Part shown: positions 1 through 9,047 of the stretch, in pieces
How positions within the stretch are numbered: the first letter of the stretch is position 1
Layout of the letters: each line of letters starts with the position of its first letter
Assembly (NCBI GenBank): GCA_036139795.1
Contig: JAYZYX010000024.1
Span: 1-9,930, forward strand
Direction: 5' to 3'
Origin: Donghicola sp036139795
GTDB taxonomy: Bacteria > Pseudomonadota > Alphaproteobacteria > Rhodobacterales > Rhodobacteraceae
DNA length: 9,930 nucleotides
The notes under the pieces: model-generated
Seen by the model: only the letters and a program-made list of their open reading frames with translations
What the model was told of the DNA's origin: nothing
Databases searched by the model: none
Translations under genes and position numbers: made by a program

Positions 1-4
1 GTCG

Positions 5-643
5 TTATAGGGTGTCCAGCCTTGCCGCGATAAGCCCGCGCAGGCTGTTGCCCACGTAGACCTCGCCCTGCAAATCCTCTTCCCGCAGCTTGCCGACCCG
101 CGCCTTGCCCGCGCAGATCAGGGACGAGCGCAGCACCCCCGGCAGGCACCCCACCGAGATCGGCGGCGTCACCAGTACATCCCCTTTAGGGACAAAGAGA
201 TTGGTGATGGTCCCCTCGCACAGATCACTGCGGGTATTCATATAGATCAACTCATCCACGCCATCGGGCAGCGCCGCGCGGTCTGCGTCATACACCGCCC
301 GCCGCGTGGTCTTATGGCGCAGCCAGTCGTCGCCCGCATCCAGCCGCACCTCAGCCAGCGCAAGCCGCCACACCGTATCCTCAGGCAGCGGCACGAAAGG
401 GCCAGAGGTCACCGCGCAGCGCCCGGCCACATCGCAGGTCAAGCGCACCCGCGCCGGACCATCCGCAGAGAACCCCGCCAGCAAGGCATCAGCCCCCACA
501 GGCACAATCCCCATCACGCCCGCACTATGATGCAGTCGCTTCAAATGCAGATCACCGCGCTGACAGCCCCCTTCGGGCGTCCACAGTAGCGTTTCGATCA
601 GGCGGAAATCGGGGTCTTGAGGTGGGCGTAACGCGCTTTCCAT
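5..643 (-). CDS. pabC: Class IV aminotransferase-fold protein, probable 4-amino-4-deoxychorismate lyase
   Basis: Probable PLP enzyme that cleaves 4-amino-4-deoxychorismate to 4-aminobenzoate and pyruvate, the last step before dihydropteroate synthesis in the cytosol. The 212-residue protein shows class IV landmarks: an HKTTRR stretch whose K111 is the likely Schiff-base lysine, EGTITNLF at 143-150 with the conserved Glu, a TPP..GCLPGVLR phosphate-binding stretch at 159-172, and a YVGNSLRG segment near the C-terminus. It is somewhat shorter than E. coli PabC (about 270 aa) but similar to short versions that I recall being paired with pabB in Rhodobacterales. The ATG at 641-643 follows GAGG (648-651) at a short 4-nt spacing, and lies 46 nt inside the end of pabB, so the two are probably translationally coupled. 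The next Met (residue 44) would remove conserved sequence. Class IV also includes D-amino-acid and branched-chain aminotransferases; the pabB neighbour decides the call. The stop TAA lies at 5-7, so the gene is complete. Confidence 0.85.
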   Translation of the reverse strand: MESALRPPQDPDFRLIETLLWTPEGGCQRGDLHLKRLHHSAGVMGIVPVGADALLAGFSADGPARVRLTCDVAGRCAVTSGPFVPLPEDTVWRLALAEVRLDAGDDWLRHKTTRRAVYDADRAALPDGVDELIYMNTRSDLCEGTITNLFVPKGDVLVTPPISVGCLPGVLRSSLICAGKARVGKLREEDLQGEVYVGNSLRGLIAARLDTL

Positions 644-1722
644 AGGGCCTCTTCATACTCGGCAGCGGCAGTGGAATCCCAAACGATCCCGCCACCCACA
701 TTCAAACGGGCCGCGCCGCCAGCCTCAACCATCAAGGTGCGAATCGCCACGTTGAACTCGGCCCGCCCGTCAGGGGCCATCCACCCGATGGAGCCGCAGT
801 AAATATCCCGCGCCGCGCCTTCCAGATCATCAATGACCTGCATCGCCCGCACCTTGGGCGCACCGGTGATAGAGCCGCAGGGGAACAACGCCCGCAAAAT
901 CGCGCCCAAACCCGCGCCCTCCTGCAACTGGCCTGTCACCAAAGAGACCATCTGATGCACGGTCGCATAGCTCTCAACGTGGAACAGCTCGGGCACCTTC
1001 ACGCTGCCCGCCTTGGCCACGCGGCTCAGGTCGTTGCGCAGCAGATCCACGATCATCAGGTTCTCGGCACGGTTCTTTTCGTCCGAAGACAGCCACGCCT
1101 TGCGCCGCGCATCCTCAACCGGATCATCGCTGCGGGGCTGAGTGCCCTTCATCGGGCGGGTCGCAATGCCCCCATGTCCGTCCAGACGGAAAAACAGCTC
1201 GGGGCTGCGGGACAGCAGCGCGGGCAACCCGTCCTGCAAAACCAAAGCCCCATGCTTCACCGGCTGCGCCTCTACCAAAGCCGCATAAACCGCCGCCACA
1301 TCGCCGGACACCTTGGTCTCTAGCGGAAAGGTCAGATTGGCTTGATACAAATCGCCCGCACCAATCAAACGGTGCAACTGTGCAAATGCATCCGCGTAGC
1401 GCGCCTCTGACCACAGCGGGCGCGGCGCACCCGCATCCCCCGCAGCCGCGGGCAAGTCACAGCGATCCGGCGCAGCGTAAACCCCGAACCGCAACAGCGG
1501 CAGCCGCCGCGCCGCAGGCATCCGGCCTGACAGCTTCGGCTCTAAAGCATAGCCCAGCTCATAGCTGGCATAGCCCGCCAGCCAGTCGCCCGCCCCTAAG
1601 GCCGCATCCAAAGCCTCAAGCGCCGCAGGCACATCCGCCGGCTCATACGCCTCAATCAGCCGCAGCGGCGCGGAAAAACGGGTGCCTTCCCCCGCTGGTC
1701 CATGATCAAAACGAATCTGCAA
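598..1722 (-). CDS. pabB: Aminodeoxychorismate synthase component I
   Basis: Converts chorismate plus ammonia (from a PabA glutaminase, not in this window) to 4-amino-4-deoxychorismate for folate synthesis. The chorismate-binding domain occupies about residues 100-370 of 374: SPELFF at 173-178, PMKGTQPR at 190-197, EKNRAENLMIVDLLRNDL at 215-232, FPCGSITGAPK at 280-290, and the NVGGGIVWDS segment at 341-350. K192 in P-x-K-G-T is the signature lysine of PabB; anthranilate synthase TrpE has Ala there, so this is not trpE. I chose the TTG at 1720-1722 as start: it gives MQIRFDHGPAG, the N-terminus I expect for the family in this order, and it sits 7 nt after AGGA. A longer reading from 1767 adds 15 polar residues with no family counterpart. 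The stop TGA (598-600) lies inside pabC. The promoter is probably within 1723-1800 but I could not identify a good one. Confidence 0.93.
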   Translation of the reverse strand: MQIRFDHGPAGEGTRFSAPLRLIEAYEPADVPAALEALDAALGAGDWLAGYASYELGYALEPKLSGRMPAARRLPLLRFGVYAAPDRCDLPAAAGDAGAPRPLWSEARYADAFAQLHRLIGAGDLYQANLTFPLETKVSGDVAAVYAALVEAQPVKHGALVLQDGLPALLSRSPELFFRLDGHGGIATRPMKGTQPRSDDPVEDARRKAWLSSDEKNRAENLMIVDLLRNDLSRVAKAGSVKVPELFHVESYATVHQMVSLVTGQLQEGAGLGAILRALFPCGSITGAPKVRAMQVIDDLEGAARDIYCGSIGWMAPDGRAEFNVAIRTLMVEAGGAARLNVGGGIVWDSTAAAEYEEALWKARYAHLKTPISA

Positions 1723-1883
1723 GCCACTGTCCTTTTTGCGCGCCCCGTCGGAGTTAGGGGAATACACAGGGAAGAACAGGAAAGAAAACGCCTCCCCAGT
1801 GATTTTTCCGCCCTTTTCCCAAAGGAATCCGTCCCCGTCCTTTTGCGAGCTTTACGGAGAACCAACTTACGGCCTATCCCCCC

Positions 1884-1911
1884 TTGCAGACGGGGCGTCG
1901 TTGTCTATAAC
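1884..1911 (+). promoter_or_regulatory. Candidate sigma-70 promoter of carB
   Basis: TTGCAG at 1884-1889 and TATAAC at 1906-1911 are separated by 16 nt, which would start transcription near 1918 and leave a leader of about 50 nt before the carB ATG. The -10 lacks the final T of the consensus; loss of that base while keeping a TTG-type -35 has been reported for Rhodobacter housekeeping promoters. The rest of 1723-1968 holds no gene that I can support. It separates the divergent pabB and carB and must hold both promoters. A small inverted repeat TTGTC-N10-GACAA (1901-1920) covers the -10. Confidence 0.45.
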
Positions 1912-1968
1912 GCACGACAATTTGCGCGACACCTTCCGCGCTCGATCTGCCAGCCTGAGGATACGAAC

Positions 1969-5301
<3,333 letters not shown>

Positions 5302-5330
5302 TCCTGCAACTCATCGCTAGAAACGATTAA

Positions 5331-5358
5331 GGGCGCCTTCGGGCGCCCCATATTTTTT
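5331..5358 (+). terminator. Intrinsic terminator of carB with a cUUCGg tetraloop
   Basis: A perfect 7-bp stem GGGCGCC (5331-5337) / GGCGCCC (5342-5348) closes on the extra-stable tetraloop TTCG (5338-5341, C-G closing pair). It is followed by CAT and then ATTTTTT, an almost continuous U-tract to 5358. The orientation suits carB. On the other strand the stem is followed by TTAATCGTTTC, a weak U-tract, so it would end dgt transcription only partly. The U-tract touches the dgt stop codon (5357-5359). Confidence 0.93.
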
Positions 5359-6679
5359 AAAACTGATTGGCAATCTTCATTGCATACCTATCAGTCATAC
5401 CGGAAACGAAATCAGCCAAAGAGTGTAAAGCCTCATATTCATTTGAAACTGCGCGCAGATCTAAACCGCATGCTTTCCAAACTTGCCGCTCATACCCATC
5501 TAGACTATCGGCATTCCACTTTTTCTCGCGCAGACACTGATACACCGGCGCGACGGCAGACAAGATTTTTCGAAGCGTATTTCGACCAGTTATTTCCAGA
5601 CTGGTCTTGCGAGGGCTCGTAAAAAGCTCCTCTCTTGAAATTTTCTTTATCTTGGAAATTTGGCCAGCGACAGAACTTGCCGCAACCAAATCACTATGCT
5701 CGAAACTTCCAGACATCAAATTCTGATAAGATTGCATAAATGCATTCGAACAAGCTTCAACCGCTTCTCCAATAGCCATCGCCCTCAAGTAAGCAATAAA
5801 TTCAGCGTCACTTTGGTGTTCACGACGAGGCATCTCCTTGCCAATCAAGGCCTCTAACAAGTCCTTGACCTTATCAAAACTCAAATCGCCAGAGGTATGC
5901 GCATCCTCTAAATCAACGATATTATAGCTAATATCGTCTGCAGCCTCCACTAGATACACCAATGGATGTCGAACGTACCGTTCAACCATTTTCCCATTAA
6001 CGCTCGCATAGCTTTTTTTCAGACCGACTGATTGGGCAACTTCTTCGAATAATTCCCAGTCACCCTCGAAAATTCCGTACTTCGGCTTTTCGGTCTCGCT
6101 TGCTCTGAAAGGATACTTCACAAACGCGCCCAACGTTGCGAAAGACAATCGCATACCGCCATCTTCGCGATACATATCTGTGCGAGTCAGTATCCGAAAA
6201 CCTTGAGCATTACCCTCAAACCTTTCAAACTCCAGCTTTTTGCGCTCATCTAACTCCGACCATCCCTCGAAAAGGTTTTTGTCGGCAAAAGCATCTCCAA
6301 ACCAATTTCCAATTGCATCCTCACCTGAATGCCCAAACGGTGGGTTCCCAATATCGTGCGCTACACATGCCGCTTGAACTGCACCGTTTATCCTGCCGGA
6401 AAAACGACGATCGAATTCTACCTCCGAAGACAAAAGCTGGTGCTCAACTTGGTTTGCAAGACTGCGCCCTACACTACTTGTTTCAATACTATGGATTAAA
6501 CGATGATGGAGATGATCGTGTTCATAGAGAGGGTGTACCTGCGTTTTATTTGCCAACCGTCGAAATGGCTCTGAAAAAACGACACGATCATAGTCCTGAA
6601 TATAATTCGGCCGAGAAGGGGCTTCAGGCCGACGCCCGCCCTTCAAGCGATTGCTATTCAAGAGTTTTTCCCATTCCAT
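5357..6679 (-). CDS. dgt: dGTP triphosphohydrolase (dGTPase), E. coli Dgt type
   Basis: HD-domain enzyme expected to hydrolyse dGTP to deoxyguanosine and triphosphate. Of 440 residues, the metal and catalytic HD residues are all present: H63 in LIHSIE, H108-D109 in VAHDIGNPPFGHSGE (with H117), and D248/D249 in VEAADDISY. Other E. coli-like blocks are NKTQVHPL (44-51), FEGNAQGFRIL (154-164), VDLEDA (255-260) and a C-terminal FVSGMTDRYAM (424-434). These match the E. coli type rather than the shorter type-2 dGTPase-like proteins common in alphaproteobacteria. At 440 aa it is shorter than E. coli Dgt (505). ATG 6679 follows AGAAGGG (6687-6693) by 7 nt. The gene is convergent with carB (55-nt gap) and is far richer in AT than its neighbours, suggesting transfer. 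Dgt relatives serve either dNTP pool balance or anti-phage defence by dNTP depletion; which applies here cannot be read from sequence. Confidence 0.93.
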   Translation of the reverse strand: MEWEKLLNSNRLKGGRRPEAPSRPNYIQDYDRVVFSEPFRRLANKTQVHPLYEHDHLHHRLIHSIETSSVGRSLANQVEHQLLSSEVEFDRRFSGRINGAVQAACVAHDIGNPPFGHSGEDAIGNWFGDAFADKNLFEGWSELDERKKLEFERFEGNAQGFRILTRTDMYREDGGMRLSFATLGAFVKYPFRASETEKPKYGIFEGDWELFEEVAQSVGLKKSYASVNGKMVERYVRHPLVYLVEAADDISYNIVDLEDAHTSGDLSFDKVKDLLEALIGKEMPRREHQSDAEFIAYLRAMAIGEAVEACSNAFMQSYQNLMSGSFEHSDLVAASSVAGQISKIKKISREELFTSPRKTSLEITGRNTLRKILSAVAPVYQCLREKKWNADSLDGYERQVWKACGLDLRAVSNEYEALHSLADFVSGMTDRYAMKIANQF

Positions 6680-6854
6680 CTTTGCGCCCTTCTAATACCT
6701 CACAGCATACTTTCATTGTGCGCATCTAAAGTCGATAGAGAACGAGCGGGCCAAAGTAGCGCTGCCGAAATAGCCTTCAATTTATTATCTTAAACCATAG
6801 ATTTTACTTAGCCGCATATTCGGCCCCTTGCTCAAAATCGCCTCAACGCCAACC

Positions 6855-7301
6855 TCACTCCCCCTTTCCTTCCCGAGCCGCCCGCCGCAACCGAGCGCCC
6901 TCGAACAGGTCCGCCTCATACTGATCCGTATCCCCGAACTGGTGCCGCTCGCCATCGCTGCGCTTTTGTAGATCGCTCTCCAGAAACTCTTCCGCCGTGT
7001 CGCGGTGCACAATCAGCCCAGACAGCCGCGCCAGCATGAAGGCCACCAGCACCTTGTTCATCCGCGTGGTGTAGCCCGCCCCCTGTTTCTTGAAGAACCG
7101 CACCACGTCCTCTTCCACCCACAGGGTCACCTTCTTTTTCCGGCTCTCGAACCGCCGGTCATAAATCTCCCGCCACTCCGGCGGAATGCGCCGCCGCGCG
7201 ATGATCGGCTGATGCAGGTCCCACTCCAACTGCGCCATCACATCCATCAGATAGCCGTGGTTCTGGCGCTGGGTGGCAGTTCGGGCTTCGGGAATCAGCA
7301 T
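6855..7301 (-). CDS. Orphan BrnA/DUF4415-like ribbon-helix-helix protein
   Basis: Predicted 148-residue cytosolic DNA-binding protein. Residues 55-90 read KKKVTLWVEEDVVRFF, then KKQGAGYTTRMNKVLVAFM. This is the pattern of the BrnA antitoxin / DUF4415 ribbon-helix-helix fold: a short strand (VTLWV), a helix, a GxGYxTRxN turn and a second helix. A long basic N-terminal part (1-54) and an acidic-then-basic tail (100-148) make it larger than typical BrnA antitoxins (about 80-100 aa). No BrnT-like toxin adjoins it, so an antitoxin role is doubtful and a transcriptional regulator is as likely. Start: ATG 7301 lies 6 nt from GAGG (7308-7311); in-frame TTG 7340 and ATG 7313 lie upstream but lack well-placed ribosome sites. 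It is divergent from tdk across a 132-nt control region. GC content is normal for the chromosome. Family assignment is by remembered motif only. Confidence 0.7.
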   Translation of the reverse strand: MLIPEARTATQRQNHGYLMDVMAQLEWDLHQPIIARRRIPPEWREIYDRRFESRKKKVTLWVEEDVVRFFKKQGAGYTTRMNKVLVAFMLARLSGLIVHRDTAEEFLESDLQKRSDGERHQFGDTDQYEADLFEGARLRRAAREGKGE

Positions 7302-7375
7302 GGGGCACCTCATCAAGATCGATGTCCCCACCTTCCGCAAATCGGGTTAAAAAATCGCGAACGCACCGCCCGTTA

Positions 7376-7402
7376 CGTCATGACGCTTGCCATACGCTTG
7401 CC
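7376..7402. promoter_or_regulatory. Candidate operator: palindrome plus one-turn direct repeat
   Basis: A perfect 10-bp palindrome CGTCATGACG (7376-7385) abuts and overlaps two copies of ACGCTTGCC (7383-7391 and 7394-7402), whose starts are 11 bp apart, about one helical turn. The cluster sits in the 132-nt divergent region between the RHH gene and tdk, 32-58 nt before the tdk ATG. RHH proteins commonly bind tandem short sites at this spacing, so the neighbouring protein is a natural candidate binder; this is inference. I see no strong -35/-10 pair, although both TTGCCA copies (7387, 7398) could serve as -35 elements for tdk. Confidence 0.35.
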
Positions 7403-7433
7403 AGCCGCGATCCAGACGTTAAAAGCTGGACCC

Positions 7434-8027
7434 ATGGCAAAGCTCTACTTCCACTATTCCACGATGAATGCAGGCAAAAGCACCGTGCTCTTGCAGGCCT
7501 CCTACAACTATCAGGAACGCGGTATGCAGACCTACCTGCTCACCGCCGCCATCGACGGCCGAGCCGGCCAAGGACGCATCGCCAGCCGCATCGGAATAGG
7601 GGCAGACGCCGATACTTTTACCGCCCAAGACGACCTCTGCGAAAAGATCCGAAATCGCAAGCAAACCCATGATTTCGCTTGCGTTTTCATCGACGAAGCA
7701 CAGTTCCTCCAGCCCGAACAAGTCTGGCAACTGGCCCGCGTCGTGGACGATCTGAAGATACCCGTGATGTGCTACGGACTGCGCGTGGACTTCCTCGGAC
7801 AACTCTTCCCCGGCTCCGCCGCCCTCCTCGCCCTCGCCGACGAAATGCGCGAAGTCCGCACGATCTGCCACTGCGGGAAAAAGGCCACCATGGTCATCCG
7901 CAAAGCCGCCGACGGCACCGTCCAAACCTCCGGCGACCAATTTCAAATCGGCGGCAACGAAACCTATATTTCCCTCTGCCGCAAGCACTTCCGAGAAGCC
8001 ATCGGCGACCCCAAAGCACACGCATGA
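7434..8027 (+). CDS. tdk: Thymidine kinase, TK1 (type II) family
   Basis: Phosphorylates thymidine, and probably deoxyuridine, to the monophosphate using ATP in the salvage route to dTTP; cytosolic and normally tetrameric. The 197-residue length is usual (E. coli 205). Landmarks in order are the P-loop STMNAGKST (9-17), the Walker B-like VFIDEAQF (84-91) with probable catalytic base E88, CYGLRVDFLGQLFPGS (113-128), a zinc-binding set C145/C147 (CHC) with C182 and H185 (LCRKH), and the nucleoside-binding lasso region QIGGNETYIS (171-180). Start: ATG 7434 gives the family N-terminus MAKLYFHYSTMNAGKST; the ribosome site (AGCTGGA just before it) is poor. The frame is open upstream to 7005, but that part is the antisense of the RHH gene. 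It is alone in its orientation and ends tail-to-tail with the dehydrogenase gene across two hairpins. Confidence 0.96.
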   Translation: MAKLYFHYSTMNAGKSTVLLQASYNYQERGMQTYLLTAAIDGRAGQGRIASRIGIGADADTFTAQDDLCEKIRNRKQTHDFACVFIDEAQFLQPEQVWQLARVVDDLKIPVMCYGLRVDFLGQLFPGSAALLALADEMREVRTICHCGKKATMVIRKAADGTVQTSGDQFQIGGNETYISLCRKHFREAIGDPKAHA

Positions 8028-8034
8028 CCATTCA

Positions 8035-8056
8035 TCTTGGTTAAAATACCTCGGGG
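8035..8056 (-). repeat. Intergenic motif common in Rhodobacterales (CCCCGAGGTATTTT..CCAAGA)
   Basis: On the minus strand this reads CCCCGAGGTATTTT, then AACCAAGA. I recall near-identical strings (CC-rich, GGTATTTT or GATATTTT, then a CAAGA-type tail) recurring downstream of genes throughout Rhodobacter and Roseobacter genomes. Only one copy is visible here, so its repeat nature rests on memory rather than on this window. It lies just beyond the two hairpins that follow the hydroxyacid dehydrogenase gene, and its TATTTT may act as a distal U-rich tail for termination. Confidence 0.4.
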
Positions 8057-8060
8057 TGAA

Positions 8061-8081
8061 TTGGGGCCTTCAAGGCCCCAA
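8061..8081. terminator. Perfect 10-bp inverted repeat at the tdk/dehydrogenase junction
   Basis: TTGGGGCCTT (8061-8070) and AAGGCCCCAA (8072-8081) are exact reverse complements around one base, so the RNA would fold as an 8-bp stem with a 5-nt loop. The repeat lies between convergent tdk and the dehydrogenase gene, where a shared bidirectional terminator is expected. Neither side has a true U-tract: GAGGGG follows on the plus strand and TTCACC on the minus strand. Termination may therefore be weak, or the hairpin may instead protect mRNA 3' ends. Confidence 0.6.
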
Positions 8082-8098
8082 GAGGGGCAGCGCCCCTC
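8082..8098 (-). terminator. Second hairpin spanning the dehydrogenase stop codon
   Basis: GAGGGGC (8082-8088) pairs perfectly with GCCCCTC (8092-8098) around a 3-nt loop. The stem includes two bases of the dehydrogenase stop codon (8097-8099) and adjoins the 10-bp repeat at 8061-8081 with no gap. There is no U-tract. Together the two form a tandem stem-loop 3' end for either convergent transcript. Confidence 0.5.
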
Positions 8099-9047
8099 AG
8101 ACCCGGTTCGGCAAATCCCGCCCGTCCAAATACGCGTGCAAGTTCGCCACGGCGACCAGTCCCATAGCCTCACGTACCTCCAACGCAGCAGTCCCTAGAT
8201 GAGGCAGCACCACCACATCCTCCCGCTGCAACAACGCCTCTGGCACCTCAGGCTCGAACTCATAAACGTCCAGGCCCGCGCCAGCGATCTCTCCGGCCTC
8301 CAACGCGGCGATCAGCGCGGCCTCATCAACCACGTCGCCACGGGCGATATTCACCAGATAGCTCTGCGGCCCCAAAGCCCGCAAAACCTCGGCGTCCACC
8401 AGATGACGGGTCTCGGCCCCGCCGGGGACCGCCACAACCAGCACGTCCACAGCTGAGGCCAGCTCGGCGGGCGACGCATGCCACGTCGTCTCCATCACCG
8501 CCTCTTTCGCGCTGCGCGAACAGTAATGCACCGCCATATCGAACCCATAGTGACAGCGCCGCGCGATGGCCTGCCCGATCCGGCCCATGCCCAAGATACC
8601 CACACGCTTGCCGCTCAGGTGCATCCCCAGCATTTGGGTCGGATGCCAGCCGGTCCAAGCGCCAGAACGCACCAGCCGCTCGCCCTCGCCCGCGCGGCGC
8701 GTGACCATCAGCATCAGCGTCATGGCTATGTCGGCGGTCGCGTCTGTGACCGCACCGGGAGTGTTCGTCACCTCGATCCCCGCCGCCCGCGCTGCCGCAA
8801 CATCAATGTGGTTATACCCGACGCCAAAATTCGCCAGCAGCTTGCAACGAGGCGATGGCACGTCCGCAAACACCTCGGCGGAATACATGTCCCGCAAGGT
8901 CGGCAGCACCACGTCGTAGTCCCGCAGAGAGGCCCGCATCTCGTCACCGCTCATGGGCAGCACGTCCGCACGAACAGTCACGTCAAACCCTTCGCAGGCG
9001 GCGACAACGCGCTCGGGCAGCGGACGGGTGATCAAGAGCTTTAGCAT
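8097..9047 (-). CDS. D-isomer-specific 2-hydroxyacid dehydrogenase (glyoxylate/hydroxypyruvate reductase type)
   Basis: NAD(P)-dependent reductase of 2-oxoacids, probably glyoxylate or hydroxypyruvate, in the cytosol. The 316-residue length is normal. The substrate-binding half has the NFGVGYNHID motif (73-82). The Rossmann half shows GILGMGRIGQ with GxGxxG at 153-158, LVNIARGDVVDE (231-242), and the catalytic trio R236, E265 (DVYEFEPEVPEAL) and H283 (LPHLGTAA). R236 to E265 is 29 residues, the same as R240 to E269 in E. coli SerA. The exact substrate cannot be told: relatives labelled GyaR, GhrB or phosphoglycerate dehydrogenase-like share these motifs. ATG 9047 overlaps the csaA stop by 7 nt, which suggests coupled translation as the third gene of the proC-csaA operon. 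Its 3' end is covered by two hairpins. Confidence 0.93.
   Translation of the reverse strand: MLKLLITRPLPERVVAACEGFDVTVRADVLPMSGDEMRASLRDYDVVLPTLRDMYSAEVFADVPSPRCKLLANFGVGYNHIDVAAARAAGIEVTNTPGAVTDATADIAMTLMLMVTRRAGEGERLVRSGAWTGWHPTQMLGMHLSGKRVGILGMGRIGQAIARRCHYGFDMAVHYCSRSAKEAVMETTWHASPAELASAVDVLVVAVPGGAETRHLVDAEVLRALGPQSYLVNIARGDVVDEAALIAALEAGEIAGAGLDVYEFEPEVPEALLQREDVVVLPHLGTAALEVREAMGLVAVANLHAYLDGRDLPNRV

Larger units (their letters stand above)
5310..6854. other. AT-rich island holding dgt, probably acquired by transfer
   Basis: Base composition drops abruptly after the carB stop and recovers at the start of the 6855 gene. Sixty-base lines that I counted give 42% (5641-5700), 40% (5881-5940) and 35% (6781-6840) GC, against 68% in pabC (361-420), 63% in carB (4441-4500) and 70% in tdk (7801-7860). 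The island contains one complete gene, dgt, and a non-coding stretch at 6680-6854 with no credible ORF. I see no integrase, transposase, tRNA or clear flanking repeats, so the mechanism of entry is unknown. Replacement by homologous recombination in the flanks would fit. Confidence 0.75.

Noticed and set aside
1702..1968. 89-codon upstream extension of the carB frame
   Set aside because: It overlaps the divergent pabB start, does not resemble CarB, and the ATG at 1969 has a good GAGGA site and the correct family N-terminus.
6136..6729. 197-codon plus-strand frame opposite dgt
   Set aside because: dgt has full HD-family conservation over the same DNA; the plus-strand product shows no recognisable pattern.
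6700..6800. Promoter for dgt in the AT-rich gap (for example minus-strand TATGCT)
   Set aside because: AT-rich DNA gives many weak -10 look-alikes, and none had a good -35 at 16-18 nt, so I could not choose one.
6811..6824. GCCG-catatt-CGGC hairpin in the gap after the RHH gene as a terminator
   Set aside because: The stem is only 4 bp and the minus-strand side continues TAAGTAAAATC, not a U-tract.
5310..6854. Genomic island with attachment-site repeats
   Set aside because: I found no tRNA, integrase or matching direct repeats at the two composition borders; only the base composition supports transfer.
7005..7433. 143-codon upstream extension of the tdk frame
   Set aside because: It is antisense to the RHH gene, and the TK1 family N-terminus begins at 7434.
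8478..9044. 188-codon plus-strand frame opposite the hydroxyacid dehydrogenase
   Set aside because: It is a shadow of a well-conserved dehydrogenase, with His/Arg/Pro-rich low-complexity sequence.
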